Shown here piece by piece: positions 51,234 to 59,770 of a stretch of 64,000 bases of DNA. A program made the position numbers and the translations under genes. Location of the stretch: contig CAZTUL010000003.1 of assembly GCA_964616275.1 (NCBI GenBank), positions 1 through 64,000 of the forward strand. The letters are read 5' to 3'. The notes beneath the pieces are model-generated. The model worked only from the letters and a program-made list of their open reading frames with translations, did not search any database and was not told the DNA's origin. Each line of letters opens with the position of its first letter. The first letter of the stretch is position 1. This DNA comes from CAYZJV01 sp964616275. GTDB taxonomy: Bacteria > Spirochaetota > Spirochaetia > Sphaerochaetales > Sphaerochaetaceae.

Positions 51234-51317
51234 TACCGGCGATCGGACTCGAACCGATACAGAGTTGCCCCCAATAGATTTTGAGTCTATCGTGTCTACC
51301 AATTTCACCACGCCGGC
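51234..51317 (-). tRNA. tRNA-Leu (anticodon CAA)
   Basis: An 84-base class II tRNA on the minus strand. The acceptor stem GCCGGCG pairs with CGCCGGT (one G-U), discriminator A is at 51234, and the 3' CCA is not encoded. The D-arm contains AAATTGGTAGAC, the anticodon stem ATAGA/TCTAT encloses loop CTCAAAA giving anticodon CAA (reads UUG), the long variable arm is as expected for Leu, and the T-arm has GGTTCGAGTCC. It lies between mltG and the GGDEF gene, flanked by terminators on both sides. Confidence 0.95.
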
Positions 51318-51360
51318 ATGGTCGCTCTCGTGTCGAACGAGGGTTACCTTACACTATTGT

Positions 51361-51408
51361 AAAAAAAAACTCAATATCACGATTTTATTCCAAATACCTC
51401 GCGATATT
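51361..51408 (-). terminator. Rho-independent terminator overlapping the mltG stop
   Basis: AATATCGCGA (minus strand 51408-51399) pairs with TCGTGATATT (51382-51373) over 10 bp with one G-U, followed by nine T's (51369-51361). The 5' arm is inside the mltG coding sequence and the loop contains its stop codon. Confidence 0.85.
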
Positions 51409-52824
51409 CTCATTATGTTCATCGTATGTCTTGGCGAAGTGGATCTCACCTTGTTTATCATGAATATAATAATACCAGTCATGTGAAGAGGGATTCATTG
51501 CAGCATCAATAGCTGCAAGGCTCGAACACCCAATTCCTGTCGGAGGTAATCCCTTAACTCTTCTTGTGTTATAAGGATGTGTCGACTGAGTTTCCCGTAC
51601 ACTCAGAGGTCGATCCCATGCTTCTATCCCGTATCTCAGTGAAGCATCAAGTCCAAGAGGCATATCGGAACGCAGACGATTGTATATAACACCGGCAATG
51701 TCGGCCATCTGCAACACACTATTCGTCTCACGCTGAATCATTGATGCAATAATTACACCATCCGTAAGTGAAATACCCAACTCATCGAGTGCTGAAAAAT
51801 AGGGTTTAACGGCTTCATTAAATGCATCCTGCATGGTTGCAGCCAATTGCATACTCACCGCTGACGAGACCTCAAAGGTATAGGAACCGCTTAAAAACCA
51901 CCCCTCGGCAAACGGCAAACCTCGGTCTTCTGCAAGTAAGAAGGCTGCATCCGAAAAGGCTCCTGAAGGAGCATACCCTAATGCTGCTAATTGCGAATCG
52001 ATATCAGAGATAGTAGACCCTGCAAAAATTGTGATAGAAGGCTGCTCATGAAGTAATGTGGGTGGAGAAAGGAGTGTCTCAGCAATAAGTGCGTGTGAAA
52101 GGCCTGGGTCAAGAACGAACGTACCTGATTGTAATCGCGTAGCACTTCCCTGCACTTCAAGGTACTGTTCAAATGCTTTTGCATCTGAAACTATGCCACG
52201 GGATTCCAACAACCGGGAAATTGAACGGGCAGTCATCCCCGGATCAATAGTCACCGAAATCGGTTCAGTATTTCGTACTTCCGATACGGACCCTCCGAAT
52301 GGACGAAATCCAACAATTTGCCAGGCTACAAGAGACCCAAGAATCAGAGCAACAACAATCACTGAAGCTATAAAGAATGGTAATGGTATATGAACAGAAA
52401 CCTTAGATGAAGACTTTTTCTTCTTAGAACTTTTTTTCTTCCTAGGTTTTTTGGTTGATGATGGTGCAGCATGTTTTTTACGAGTAGTAGTTTTCCCACT
52501 TTGTTTTGATTTGTTTGATGAATGCAGCGGAGGGGCATGATGTTTCGTCTGATTCGCCTGTTTCTCACCTAGCGGTGTGCTGGTTTGTGCACCTTTCTTT
52601 GGCTTTGGGACTGACTTCGCTTTTGGTTTTACTGAACTTGCCCTCTCCTTTCTTCGTTCATCTACAAGGTGTTGAGCATCGTTTCTTGAAGGTGGTTTCG
52701 CATCAAACCCGAGATGAAGCTGATCCGGATCTTTTGTTGTTTTTTTTTGTAATGCATCATACCTATGTTCACGAGTGCGAGCTTCTGAGAGATTTTTTTC
52801 GGTAATAGGCCTACGATTTGACAT
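51385..52824 (-). CDS. mltG: Endolytic murein transglycosylase MltG
   Basis: A 479-residue inner-membrane lytic transglycosylase (YceG, PF02618) that cuts nascent glycan strands. Residues 1-145 are an unusually long, Lys/Ser/Pro-rich cytoplasmic region with many KKK runs, a transmembrane helix spans about 148-172, and a LysM-like segment and the YceG catalytic domain follow. Catalytic Glu366 lies in IASMIQRETN, and the C-terminal PTGIGCSSLAAIDAAMNPSSHDWYYYI is diagnostic. It shares one base with the upstream coiled-coil gene stop (TAATG). A terminator overlaps its own stop. The basic tail could bind nucleic acid, phospholipid or an acidic partner. Confidence 0.92.
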   Translation of the reverse strand: MSNRRPITEKNLSEARTREHRYDALQKKTTKDPDQLHLGFDAKPPSRNDAQHLVDERRKERASSVKPKAKSVPKPKKGAQTSTPLGEKQANQTKHHAPPLHSSNKSKQSGKTTTRKKHAAPSSTKKPRKKKSSKKKKSSSKVSVHIPLPFFIASVIVVALILGSLVAWQIVGFRPFGGSVSEVRNTEPISVTIDPGMTARSISRLLESRGIVSDAKAFEQYLEVQGSATRLQSGTFVLDPGLSHALIAETLLSPPTLLHEQPSITIFAGSTISDIDSQLAALGYAPSGAFSDAAFLLAEDRGLPFAEGWFLSGSYTFEVSSAVSMQLAATMQDAFNEAVKPYFSALDELGISLTDGVIIASMIQRETNSVLQMADIAGVIYNRLRSDMPLGLDASLRYGIEAWDRPLSVRETQSTHPYNTRRVKGLPPTGIGCSSLAAIDAAMNPSSHDWYYYIHDKQGEIHFAKTYDEHNENIARYLE

Positions 52825-53969
52825 TACAGAAATTCCTCGCGTTCAAGACTTGACGCCAGAGTCTTCTTAAGTTCTACAATCCGTTCCCTATGTTGCGAAA
52901 TTGTTTTTTGAATTTCCTCTATCTGCTGGTTATGTTGATCTATTAACTGTCTTAGATGTTGTATCCGTTCCTCATCCTGTTCAATAAGAGAGATGAGTTC
53001 ACCTATCTGCTGCTCCATGCTGAGTTCTTCAATTTTTACTTCGAGTTGTGCTCTAATTCTCTCATGTCTCCGAATCTGATCATAACACCGCAGCGTATCG
53101 GCATTGACATCAACCGCCTTCCATGGATTCTCCTGTGCACATACCTTTCGCGCATATGTGATTGATAGACGTCTCACCTGCTCAGCCTGTTGTTTTCGCA
53201 ATCCCTGAAGATCGAGTATTTTCCGTTCGAATGAACCAGCAACACCCTCTTGCTCAAGTTTCCCTTTATCTGAAGATATTCGCTGTTGAAGAATAGCTAT
53301 CTCTTCTTCCCACACACCTATTTCCCGAATATGTGCATGGTATTCAGTATCAAGTTGGAAAGCTGCATTGCTATGAAGCTGTTTTATACAGGAAGATGCC
53401 GCTATTGAATTCCCAAGTTCAATAAAAAAAGCTTCGTGTCCCTTTGTAAACTTGGATAGCTTATGTGAAATCATCGCCTCTCGGAATTTATTGGGAATTT
53501 TAAAGATGGAAGCACTCTCTCGAGTCCTCTGTGAGGCAGTCTCTCTTGTACGTTTAAGCGTGGCAACCTTCTGTTGCATTTCATCAATGATAGGCACTTC
53601 CTTTCTAATAACATCAGAAAGGACATGGGAAGTTGCCTCTTCCCAGGAAATCACACCAAGCCTCCCATACACAACTCGAAGTGCATGCTGACTATGGCGA
53701 ATGGATTCTTTTAGCTGGATAATTCTCGCATGTGCATCATTCAGACTTTGGCCAATCTGTTGAAGATTGATAATGTGTGCATCATAATCATCCAAAATCG
53801 ATTTTTCTTTTTCAAGATGCTGATAATCTTGAGCAGTATCCTCGGTAACAACGGGTTGTGGCAGATTCAGGAGATGGCGTCCCAACTCATCCAGTAAGAT
53901 CTCCATATCATGATCGACCACAGAAATTTGTTGCTCAACAACCTCTATTTGGCTCCTCTGACGACCCAT
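52824..53969 (-). CDS. Coiled-coil protein of unknown function
   Basis: A 381-residue cytoplasmic protein dominated by heptad-like Leu/Ile/Gln/Glu repeats: about residues 1-140 and 280-375 are predicted long coiled coils, with a globular-looking middle around FRDAM-type helices near 160-220. Gln and His are abundant. No known catalytic motif or signal peptide is seen. GGAG lies five bases before the ATG. It overlaps the mltG start by one base (TAATG), so the two proteins are made together, which suggests a structural or regulatory partner in cell-wall processing. I do not recognise the family. Confidence 0.75.
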   Translation of the reverse strand: MGRQRSQIEVVEQQISVVDHDMEILLDELGRHLLNLPQPVVTEDTAQDYQHLEKEKSILDDYDAHIINLQQIGQSLNDAHARIIQLKESIRHSQHALRVVYGRLGVISWEEATSHVLSDVIRKEVPIIDEMQQKVATLKRTRETASQRTRESASIFKIPNKFREAMISHKLSKFTKGHEAFFIELGNSIAASSCIKQLHSNAAFQLDTEYHAHIREIGVWEEEIAILQQRISSDKGKLEQEGVAGSFERKILDLQGLRKQQAEQVRRLSITYARKVCAQENPWKAVDVNADTLRCYDQIRRHERIRAQLEVKIEELSMEQQIGELISLIEQDEERIQHLRQLIDQHNQQIEEIQKTISQHRERIVELKKTLASSLEREEFL

Positions 53970-54103
53970 TTATGCTCCTTATAGCCCAATTAGCTATATA
54001 GTACCATATCGATACTTCCTTGACAAAGCAAGCTTCACTCTATATCCTATTTTTCAGATGATAGAAAAGAGCATCGCATGAATGAATTCTCTGTGGAGGA
54101 GGA

Positions 54104-55681
54104 ATGAGCATACAACCAATCCCCTCCCTGCTTCAAGGCAAATTGCAGGAACGATCAGCAGAAAACTTTGGCTCCACTCTTATAGTTGAGGTGGGGGAAT
54201 TCGTCGTATCTTACGCCCTTCAACGATCAAAAGAGTTGGAACAAAACCAAAAGAAAACGATTAATTCCGGATTAGCTCTTCAAGCAAACAAACCATCGGT
54301 ATTGTTGCTGCTCTCACAGGAAGTATTAGCGTCTGCTCACGTGTCTTCACAAAGTAAGGGAATGACGTTCCTTTCAGAAACGCAATCGCCGAGAGACGAC
54401 CTCTCATCACTCAGCAATTCATCACGAGTACTGGCAACTACACCACAGCGAGCGATTGATCACATCCGAAGGGATAATATATTTCTTTCCCAAACTCAGT
54501 CAGTGATTCTTGCCTACGATTTTTTAAAGGATGTCGACGAAACTGAAGAACAGATGCAATTTCGTAAGCAGGCATTCTTGGATGATTGTCGTTTCATTTT
54601 TACTAAACTGAATGCTGATACACACATTGAACTCTATGTAGATGCACTTTCTCATCTTACCCGTTCCCCGGAGGAACTGACTGAACATACAATAGTACTA
54701 TCACGGGCTGATTGGGAGCGGTCCCGGATTACTCTTGCATGTTACGCAAGTCCTCTCAGCGAAACCGATCGAATCCTCGATATTCTGTATGCATTGCAGG
54801 AGCCTCAGTATATCGTGGTCCATAAAGATGATGCCGCATGGCAAAAGCTTGAACGAAGGTTTCGTACAACTGTCCCCCCTCTCACTATAAGTAAAATTGG
54901 CTTACACCAATTATCGATGGCACAGAAAAAAGTAAAAGTATTCGCTTCCACAGTTTTTGCTATCGGTTTGAGCAGCGGGGAACTCATTGCCCTCATACAT
55001 GCACTCAACGAATGGGAGACACCTCCACATCGCATTGTATGTATTACTGAGCCGCATGACGCTCAAGAAATCATTACATCTAAGGAGACCCTGCTCATGA
55101 ACACAGAAAAAAAATCACTTCCGGAATCGGAAGAAGTATTAGCCGGCAAGATCCAAATGTTGGCTGCCAAGCTCGCAATAGACTCCCACCCAGAAGAGCT
55201 TGAAAATCTTCGGAAACTATTTAAAAAGTTTGTTCCATTTCATCGCCGTGGATATTTCACTGCATATCTGCTGCGAGAATTGTTAGGAACTGATAAGCGG
55301 GGAAGTCAGTCTCAAAAGAATCTGGCATCAAGCTCGGCTTCAACAACTCGGGTGAAGAATACTCCCAAAACAGCCGAAGAGAGACCCCAGCGTGTCAAAC
55401 GGGGATTATCAAAAAGTGCAAAAACCCGTGAAATCCCTGAGGGAGCACGAACGCTGTATCTTAATATCGGCAAAATGAGACGACTATACGCTAAGGAACT
55501 TTCTCAGATACTCCAAGATCAGCTTCAGATAACCGCTGATGATATCTTTGCAATTAGAGTACACGACAAATATTCGTTCATTACCCTAACGCAAGAACAT
55601 GCCGATAAAGCAATAGAAAAAATGAACGGTATGGATATACGGGGCCGAACAGCCGCAATTAGTTACTCAAACAAGGAATAA
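54104..55681 (+). CDS. Degenerate DEAD-box-like protein with DbpA RNA-binding domain
   Basis: A 525-residue protein whose C-terminus (about 447-525, GARTLYLNIGKMRRLY...) is a DbpA-type RNA-binding domain (PF03880), as in CsdA/DbpA helicases. The upstream part follows the order of a DEAD-box core but has lost its active site. The TPGR motif is TPQR (113-116), DHIRR matches, and the DEAD position reads LAYDFL (136-141); no Walker A (GxGKT) or SAT motif is found. A helical segment HPEELENLRKLFKKF...YLLRELLG resembles the post-core helices. It cannot be an ordinary ATP-driven helicase and may be an RNA-binding or ribosome-assembly factor. GGAGG lies upstream, and the MBL hydrolase gene follows by two bases. 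Confidence 0.8.
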   Translation: MSIQPIPSLLQGKLQERSAENFGSTLIVEVGEFVVSYALQRSKELEQNQKKTINSGLALQANKPSVLLLLSQEVLASAHVSSQSKGMTFLSETQSPRDDLSSLSNSSRVLATTPQRAIDHIRRDNIFLSQTQSVILAYDFLKDVDETEEQMQFRKQAFLDDCRFIFTKLNADTHIELYVDALSHLTRSPEELTEHTIVLSRADWERSRITLACYASPLSETDRILDILYALQEPQYIVVHKDDAAWQKLERRFRTTVPPLTISKIGLHQLSMAQKKVKVFASTVFAIGLSSGELIALIHALNEWETPPHRIVCITEPHDAQEIITSKETLLMNTEKKSLPESEEVLAGKIQMLAAKLAIDSHPEELENLRKLFKKFVPFHRRGYFTAYLLRELLGTDKRGSQSQKNLASSSASTTRVKNTPKTAEERPQRVKRGLSKSAKTREIPEGARTLYLNIGKMRRLYAKELSQILQDQLQITADDIFAIRVHDKYSFITLTQEHADKAIEKMNGMDIRGRTAAISYSNKE

Positions 55682-55683
55682 CT

Positions 55684-56337
55684 ATGGAAGTTATCGGTTT
55701 CCGACTTGGTGACTATAGAACCAATTGCTATCTCATACATGATACCAAGAAAGCCTGGATTATCGATCCGGGCTTCGACGGTGCACGTGTTGCACGAAAG
55801 CTTCAGTCGCTGCAGCTTGAACCTCAGGCTATTTATCTCACACATACTCATTGGGACCATGTGTTAGGTATTCCTGGCCTAGTTGAGGTTTATGGCTCGC
55901 TACCTCTTATGGTACATCCAACAGAGGCTTCATTTCTTGGCCATCGGGGTGGAAAAATTTTACGGGATTTTGCTCTTGCAATCGACCCAAGACAGGCACA
56001 CATATCTCAAACGTTGTGGGAAACAATACCAGAGGCGACTCATTTGTACGAAGATAATGAAATACTGGAAGAAAGTGGCCTGAGGGTTATTCACACTCCA
56101 GGTCACTCCCCCGGTTCTGTTTCGCTGTACCATGAGGGCGACGGCATCCTATTCTCAGGCGACACACTTTTTATGCAATCAATAGGAAGAACGGATCTGC
56201 CTAACAGTACCCCGGAGGCAATATTTTCATCGATTACCGACCGCCTTTTCGTCCTTCCTGATGATACTCGCGTATACCCGGGGCATGGTCCTGCAACCAC
56301 AATCGGGAAAGAAAAGACAAACCCCTGGTTCGACTGA
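55684..56337 (+). CDS. MBL-fold metallo-hydrolase (glyoxalase II-like)
   Basis: A 217-residue metallo-beta-lactamase-fold hydrolase (PF00753). Metal ligands are THTHWDHVLG (near residues 57-66), the His in HTPGHSPGSVSLYH near 140, the Asp in FSGDTLFMQSIGRTDLP near 158-174, and the His in YPGHGPATTIGKEKTNPW near 200. This pattern matches the hydroxyacylglutathione-hydrolase-like group (YcbL type) but lacks the extra glyoxalase II substrate domain. The substrate is probably a thioester or small ester. It begins two bases after the degenerate helicase gene and is presumably co-transcribed. Confidence 0.9.
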   Translation: MEVIGFRLGDYRTNCYLIHDTKKAWIIDPGFDGARVARKLQSLQLEPQAIYLTHTHWDHVLGIPGLVEVYGSLPLMVHPTEASFLGHRGGKILRDFALAIDPRQAHISQTLWETIPEATHLYEDNEILEESGLRVIHTPGHSPGSVSLYHEGDGILFSGDTLFMQSIGRTDLPNSTPEAIFSSITDRLFVLPDDTRVYPGHGPATTIGKEKTNPWFD

Positions 56338-56372
56338 CACCAGGGGCAATACCTTACAGAAATCAGGTGATA

Positions 56373-56738
56373 TTACCAGGAACGACGTTTCGGCCCCTCT
56401 TCCCCTGTCTTACACGCTATACAGAGCACTGCATAGGGAATTGCCCGCAACCTTTCTTCGGGAATCTTAGCTCCACATTGCAGGCACATACCATACCGAC
56501 CATTCTTTAGTCGGGTTAGTGCAGCCTCAACACTTTTTAGTCTGTTGGCAGCGTGCTGGTTGAGAGCTTCCATCTTCTTGCTCGCAATATCATCTGCAGC
56601 AATATCGCCTAAATCCTTGATCCCCATGGCATGAATCATTCCACGAAAATCTTCATCTTCTGCGGCAATACTCTCTAAAATTTCTTTCCTCAACTTCAGT
56701 AGAAGTTGTTCCATTTCTGCATAGAATTCTTCACTCAT
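56373..56738 (-). CDS. DksA/TraR-type zinc-finger protein
   Basis: A 121-residue protein with an N-terminal coiled coil (about 5-75) and a C4 zinc finger CLQCGAKIPEERLRAIPYAVLCIAC (near residues 88-112), the DksA/TraR arrangement (PF01258). Such proteins reach into the secondary channel of RNA polymerase and modulate initiation, often with ppGpp. The acidic tip reads AAEDEDFRGMIHAMG, with Asp residues but not the exact DxxDxA of E. coli DksA. A GTG at 56747 is possible, but ATG 56738 has GAGGTG at the right distance. It lies 80 bases downstream of thrH. Confidence 0.88.
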   Translation of the reverse strand: MSEEFYAEMEQLLLKLRKEILESIAAEDEDFRGMIHAMGIKDLGDIAADDIASKKMEALNQHAANRLKSVEAALTRLKNGRYGMCLQCGAKIPEERLRAIPYAVLCIACKTGEEGPKRRSW

Positions 56739-56827
56739 AACCGACACCTCAGCTCATGTACTTCAAACAGTATCAATAAAGATGGACGCGTTTCTTCGTT
56801 ACGTCAAGTAAAATCTTCTCCAACCGG

Positions 56828-57433
56828 TCAAGATTTTAAAAAATCATCGATAATTGTCATAAATTCTGCGTATGTTTCTGCCTGAGAGAGTTCTGGTTCT
56901 TCTCGTTTTATCCTTTCAGGAGCCCTAAACAAGGCTCCCTGATCAGCCTCTTTAATCATGGTGAGATCATTATAGGAATCTCCAGCAGCAAATACTGTAA
57001 AGCCGATACTTTTTAATGCTGTAACCGCTTTCCTTTTGCCGTCGTACTGTCGCAGTTTATACCCGGTAATAATCCCCTCATTATTTACAGTAAGATCATT
57101 ACAAAAAATCGTTGGTCTTCCAAGTTTTTCCATCAGCGGGTTCGCAAATTCGGTGAAGGTATCACTGAGAATAATCACCTGAGTCTTACTCCGCAACTCT
57201 TCAAGAAATTCATCAGCTCCCTCTAGAGGCGACAACGTACCAATAACTTGTTGAATATCGGCAAGAGTCAACCCTTTCTGCTGCAGAATATTGAGCCTAC
57301 CCTGCATAAGCTGATCATAGTCAGGGATTTCTCTCGTAGTAAGTCGTAATTCACCGATGCCAGTTTTTTCAGCAAAATTAATCCAAATCTCAGGAATGAG
57401 CACTCCTTCCAAATCCAAACACACTACATGCAT
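56828..57433 (-). CDS. thrH: Phosphoserine phosphatase/homoserine phosphotransferase ThrH
   Basis: A 201-residue HAD-superfamily protein very similar in layout to Pseudomonas ThrH, which releases phosphate from phosphoserine and can transfer it to homoserine. HAD motif I is CLDLEGVLIPEIWINFAEKTGI near residues 5-26 (DLEG variant of DxDG, typical of ThrH), motif II Ser lies in VIILSDTFTEFANPL, motif III is in DGKRKAV, and motif IV is AAGDSYNDLTMI near 147-158. The ATG lies one base from the stop of the oxidoreductase gene, so they are coupled. It could complete serine synthesis or feed threonine synthesis. Confidence 0.93.
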   Translation of the reverse strand: MHVVCLDLEGVLIPEIWINFAEKTGIGELRLTTREIPDYDQLMQGRLNILQQKGLTLADIQQVIGTLSPLEGADEFLEELRSKTQVIILSDTFTEFANPLMEKLGRPTIFCNDLTVNNEGIITGYKLRQYDGKRKAVTALKSIGFTVFAAGDSYNDLTMIKEADQGALFRAPERIKREEPELSQAETYAEFMTIIDDFLKS

Positions 57434-57434
57434 A

Positions 57435-58439
57435 TTACACTCTCTCAAACTTATGACTTTGTGCTGCTTTTATAAGGGCGAGCAAGACCTTTGTATTCGC
57501 GAGCGTTTGTTCAAGAGACCCAATAAAAGAGGCTCCCTCCAATGCAGCTTGCGCAAAATTATCGACCTCCAGCGTGTATTGATCCACCGGAGCAAAACTA
57601 TAGGTTTTTACGTTTGCCGGACTGTCATCATCAAATACTTCATAGATCATCTGATGCTTCTCATCACTGAAGAACGTATTGGGAACTTCAATCCTGTGTG
57701 TTCTTGTATAAAAGGACATATGCGGATGAAGCGGATACCGCATGCCACATGCAAATGTCATTTGCCCACCGGAAGGGAATCTAAGTATTCCCGAAGTATG
57801 ATGGTCTACAGAAAATTCCGGATGAATATCCATGGTACAGGCAACTTCAACGGGTTCTTCTCCGAACATCCATCGTCCCACACTAATCGGATACACACCT
57901 ACATCCCAAAGGGCACCGCCACCCTGTGTATAATCATATGCATTTCGAATATTCTGGGGATCGGTATTGGTCATGTAAAAACTTCCCTGAACACTTTCCA
58001 AAGAACCAAATTTTGCTTTTTCCATCTGTTGTTTCAGTGACTGTAATCGCGGCTGATGAAACATGGCATAGGCTTCACCAATGAGCTTCCCTGTAGATTT
58101 CCGAAGTGCTATAAGCTCCTCTACATCAGCAACAGAAAGTGCAAGTGGCTTTTCACAGAGCACATGCTTTCCTGCAGCGACAGCCTTTTTAGCCCACTCT
58201 ACATGAAGATGATTCGGCAGGGGTATATAGATAATATCGAGAGAAGAATCTGCAAGCAACTCTTCATACGATCCATAGGAGTCTGGAATACCGAGCTCTT
58301 GGGCATATGCTCGGGCTTTTTCCGCATTCCGAGAGGCAACCGCTACCAATTCGCCGCGTGTGCTTGCTCTAAGTGCGGGAATCAGTTGTCTGCGTGCAAT
58401 ATCAGCAGCACCAAGAATTCCCCATCGACCTTTTTTCAT
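57435..58439 (-). CDS. Gfo/Idh/MocA-family oxidoreductase
   Basis: A 334-residue NAD(P)-dependent dehydrogenase. The Rossmann start is RWGILGAADIARRQLIPAL (residues 5-23), the characteristic EKP motif is HVLCEKPLALS near 91-101, and the C-terminal alpha/beta domain (about 130-330) carries GGGALWDVGVYPISVGRWMFG near 168-188. The family acts on sugars, inositols and related compounds, and relatives with this DVGVYP element include dihydrodiol/xylose dehydrogenases. AAGGAGG lies upstream of the ATG. It starts 35 bases after cobS and ends two bases before thrH. Confidence 0.9.
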   Translation of the reverse strand: MKKGRWGILGAADIARRQLIPALRASTRGELVAVASRNAEKARAYAQELGIPDSYGSYEELLADSSLDIIYIPLPNHLHVEWAKKAVAAGKHVLCEKPLALSVADVEELIALRKSTGKLIGEAYAMFHQPRLQSLKQQMEKAKFGSLESVQGSFYMTNTDPQNIRNAYDYTQGGGALWDVGVYPISVGRWMFGEEPVEVACTMDIHPEFSVDHHTSGILRFPSGGQMTFACGMRYPLHPHMSFYTRTHRIEVPNTFFSDEKHQMIYEVFDDDSPANVKTYSFAPVDQYTLEVDNFAQAALEGASFIGSLEQTLANTKVLLALIKAAQSHKFERV

Positions 58440-58474
58440 AGTGGTCCTCCTTAAGCTAATTTTGGTGAACTATA

Positions 58475-59230
58475 TCATATTGGCAGTGCAAGGAAAACAA
58501 CTGCACCTATACCCATGCAAAATTCACTCAGTTCCACCGTTGCTCCAAGAATATCACCGGTAACTCCACCAACTCGGCTTCTCGCACGCATTGCTACAGA
58601 GAGTGTGATGAAAATTCCTACAGCCAAGATTACAAGCATCGCTGGCCAATGAGCTCTTCCGATAACTACACTTACACAAGTTGCCCAACCAATACTCACC
58701 ATGAGATGGCGCCCTTTGGCTTCAGTTACGAGCCTGCCGGCAGTTCCTCCCTCCTTTCGTGCATACGGATTTAAAACTGACTGAGCCACAACAAGTAACC
58801 TGCTGTATACTGGGATTATACAAAGTAATCCATAATTTCGGGTAGAAACGAGTACTGCTGCTGCCATGATTTTTCCCACTAGAACGAGTACGAGAATTAT
58901 GACACCAAAAGCACCAATATGCGAATCTTTCATTATTTCAAGGCGTCGTTCCTTTGACCAACCACCACCGAATCCATCTGCCATATCGGCAAGTCCATCA
59001 AGGTGAAAACCCCGGGTGAAGTATGCAAGTAAAGCAATAGAAATGACGCCTGCTATGTAAGGAAGCGATAGATATGCTCCAAGCCACCCCACTCCGGCAA
59101 CAATCAGGCCAAGGACGATACCTACAGGTACAAACCAATATAACGTAGTTGCTGGACTTTCACTCTCCCTGCCCGGGACTCGAAAACAGGTCAATGTTCG
59201 AAATGCACTCGCTAATCCCCATCCTTTCAT
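58475..59230 (-). CDS. cobS: Adenosylcobinamide-GDP ribazoletransferase
   Basis: A 251-residue integral membrane enzyme (PF02654) that joins adenosylcobinamide-GDP with alpha-ribazole to complete coenzyme B12. The acidic metal-binding motif GFHLDGLADMADGFGGG near residues 70-86 is diagnostic, followed by ERRLEIMKDSHIGAFGVIIL. About six to seven hydrophobic helices. It starts six bases after cobU, and with cobU and cobT it forms the nucleotide-loop assembly module. Confidence 0.95.
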   Translation of the reverse strand: MKGWGLASAFRTLTCFRVPGRESESPATTLYWFVPVGIVLGLIVAGVGWLGAYLSLPYIAGVISIALLAYFTRGFHLDGLADMADGFGGGWSKERRLEIMKDSHIGAFGVIILVLVLVGKIMAAAVLVSTRNYGLLCIIPVYSRLLVVAQSVLNPYARKEGGTAGRLVTEAKGRHLMVSIGWATCVSVVIGRAHWPAMLVILAVGIFITLSVAMRARSRVGGVTGDILGATVELSEFCMGIGAVVFLALPI

Positions 59231-59236
59231 GTGCTC

Positions 59237-59770
59237 TCATTCCTTTATAGGTACAGGAATTCCTGCAACTGTCCAGATTACCCGATCTGCTTTGGCAGCT
59301 AATGCCTGATTCAACCACCCCGCCTGATCTCTGAAATGCCTACTTTCTTCATCACCAGGAACTATTCCCTGTCCTACTTCGTTTGATACAATAATGATTG
59401 GAACTTCAGGAGCCTCGAGAAATTCCAGTAAAGCGGTAATTTCTGAATATTTATCCTGAAGCCCTTTGTGAAACAAGAGATTCCCCAGCCAGACAGTAAC
59501 ACAATCCACAAGAACAATCGCTGCATCAGCAGGAACCGAATGTAATGCTTGAGCTAAGTTCAAAGGCTCTTCAATGGTCTGTGAGAAATAATCCTTACGT
59601 CTCTCCTTGTGACAGGCAATCCGTTTTTGCATCTCAGCATCAAAGGCTTCAGCAGTGGCTACATATATTCTCTTGCCACGGTATGTTAACGCCAATTTTT
59701 CTGCATAGCTGCTTTTACCACTTCGAGCTCCCCCGATTATTAGAGTTATCTTGTTATTCTTTCCAGGCAT
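59237..59770 (-). CDS. cobU: Adenosylcobinamide kinase / guanylyltransferase
   Basis: A 177-residue bifunctional enzyme (PF02283) that phosphorylates adenosylcobinamide and adds GMP. Walker A is GGARSGKSSYAEKLA (about residues 10-24), the guanylylated His lies in RIACHKERRKDYF near 47-59, and VDCVTVWLGNLL near 83 and VSNEVGQGIVP near 118 are conserved. ATGs at 59776 and 59770 are both possible; 59770 is nine bases from GAGGAG. It overlaps the cobT 3' end by 17 bp. Confidence 0.94.
   Translation of the reverse strand: MPGKNNKITLIIGGARSGKSSYAEKLALTYRGKRIYVATAEAFDAEMQKRIACHKERRKDYFSQTIEEPLNLAQALHSVPADAAIVLVDCVTVWLGNLLFHKGLQDKYSEITALLEFLEAPEVPIIIVSNEVGQGIVPGDEESRHFRDQAGWLNQALAAKADRVIWTVAGIPVPIKE

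Noticed and set aside
56322..56346. 8-bp inverted repeat CCCCTGGT/ACCAGGGG at the end of the MBL gene
   Set aside because: No U-run on either strand and it includes the stop codon, so I did not call it a terminator.
57357..58040. 227-codon plus-strand open frame
   Set aside because: Antisense to the Gfo/Idh/MocA gene and thrH. No ribosome site and no recognisable domain.
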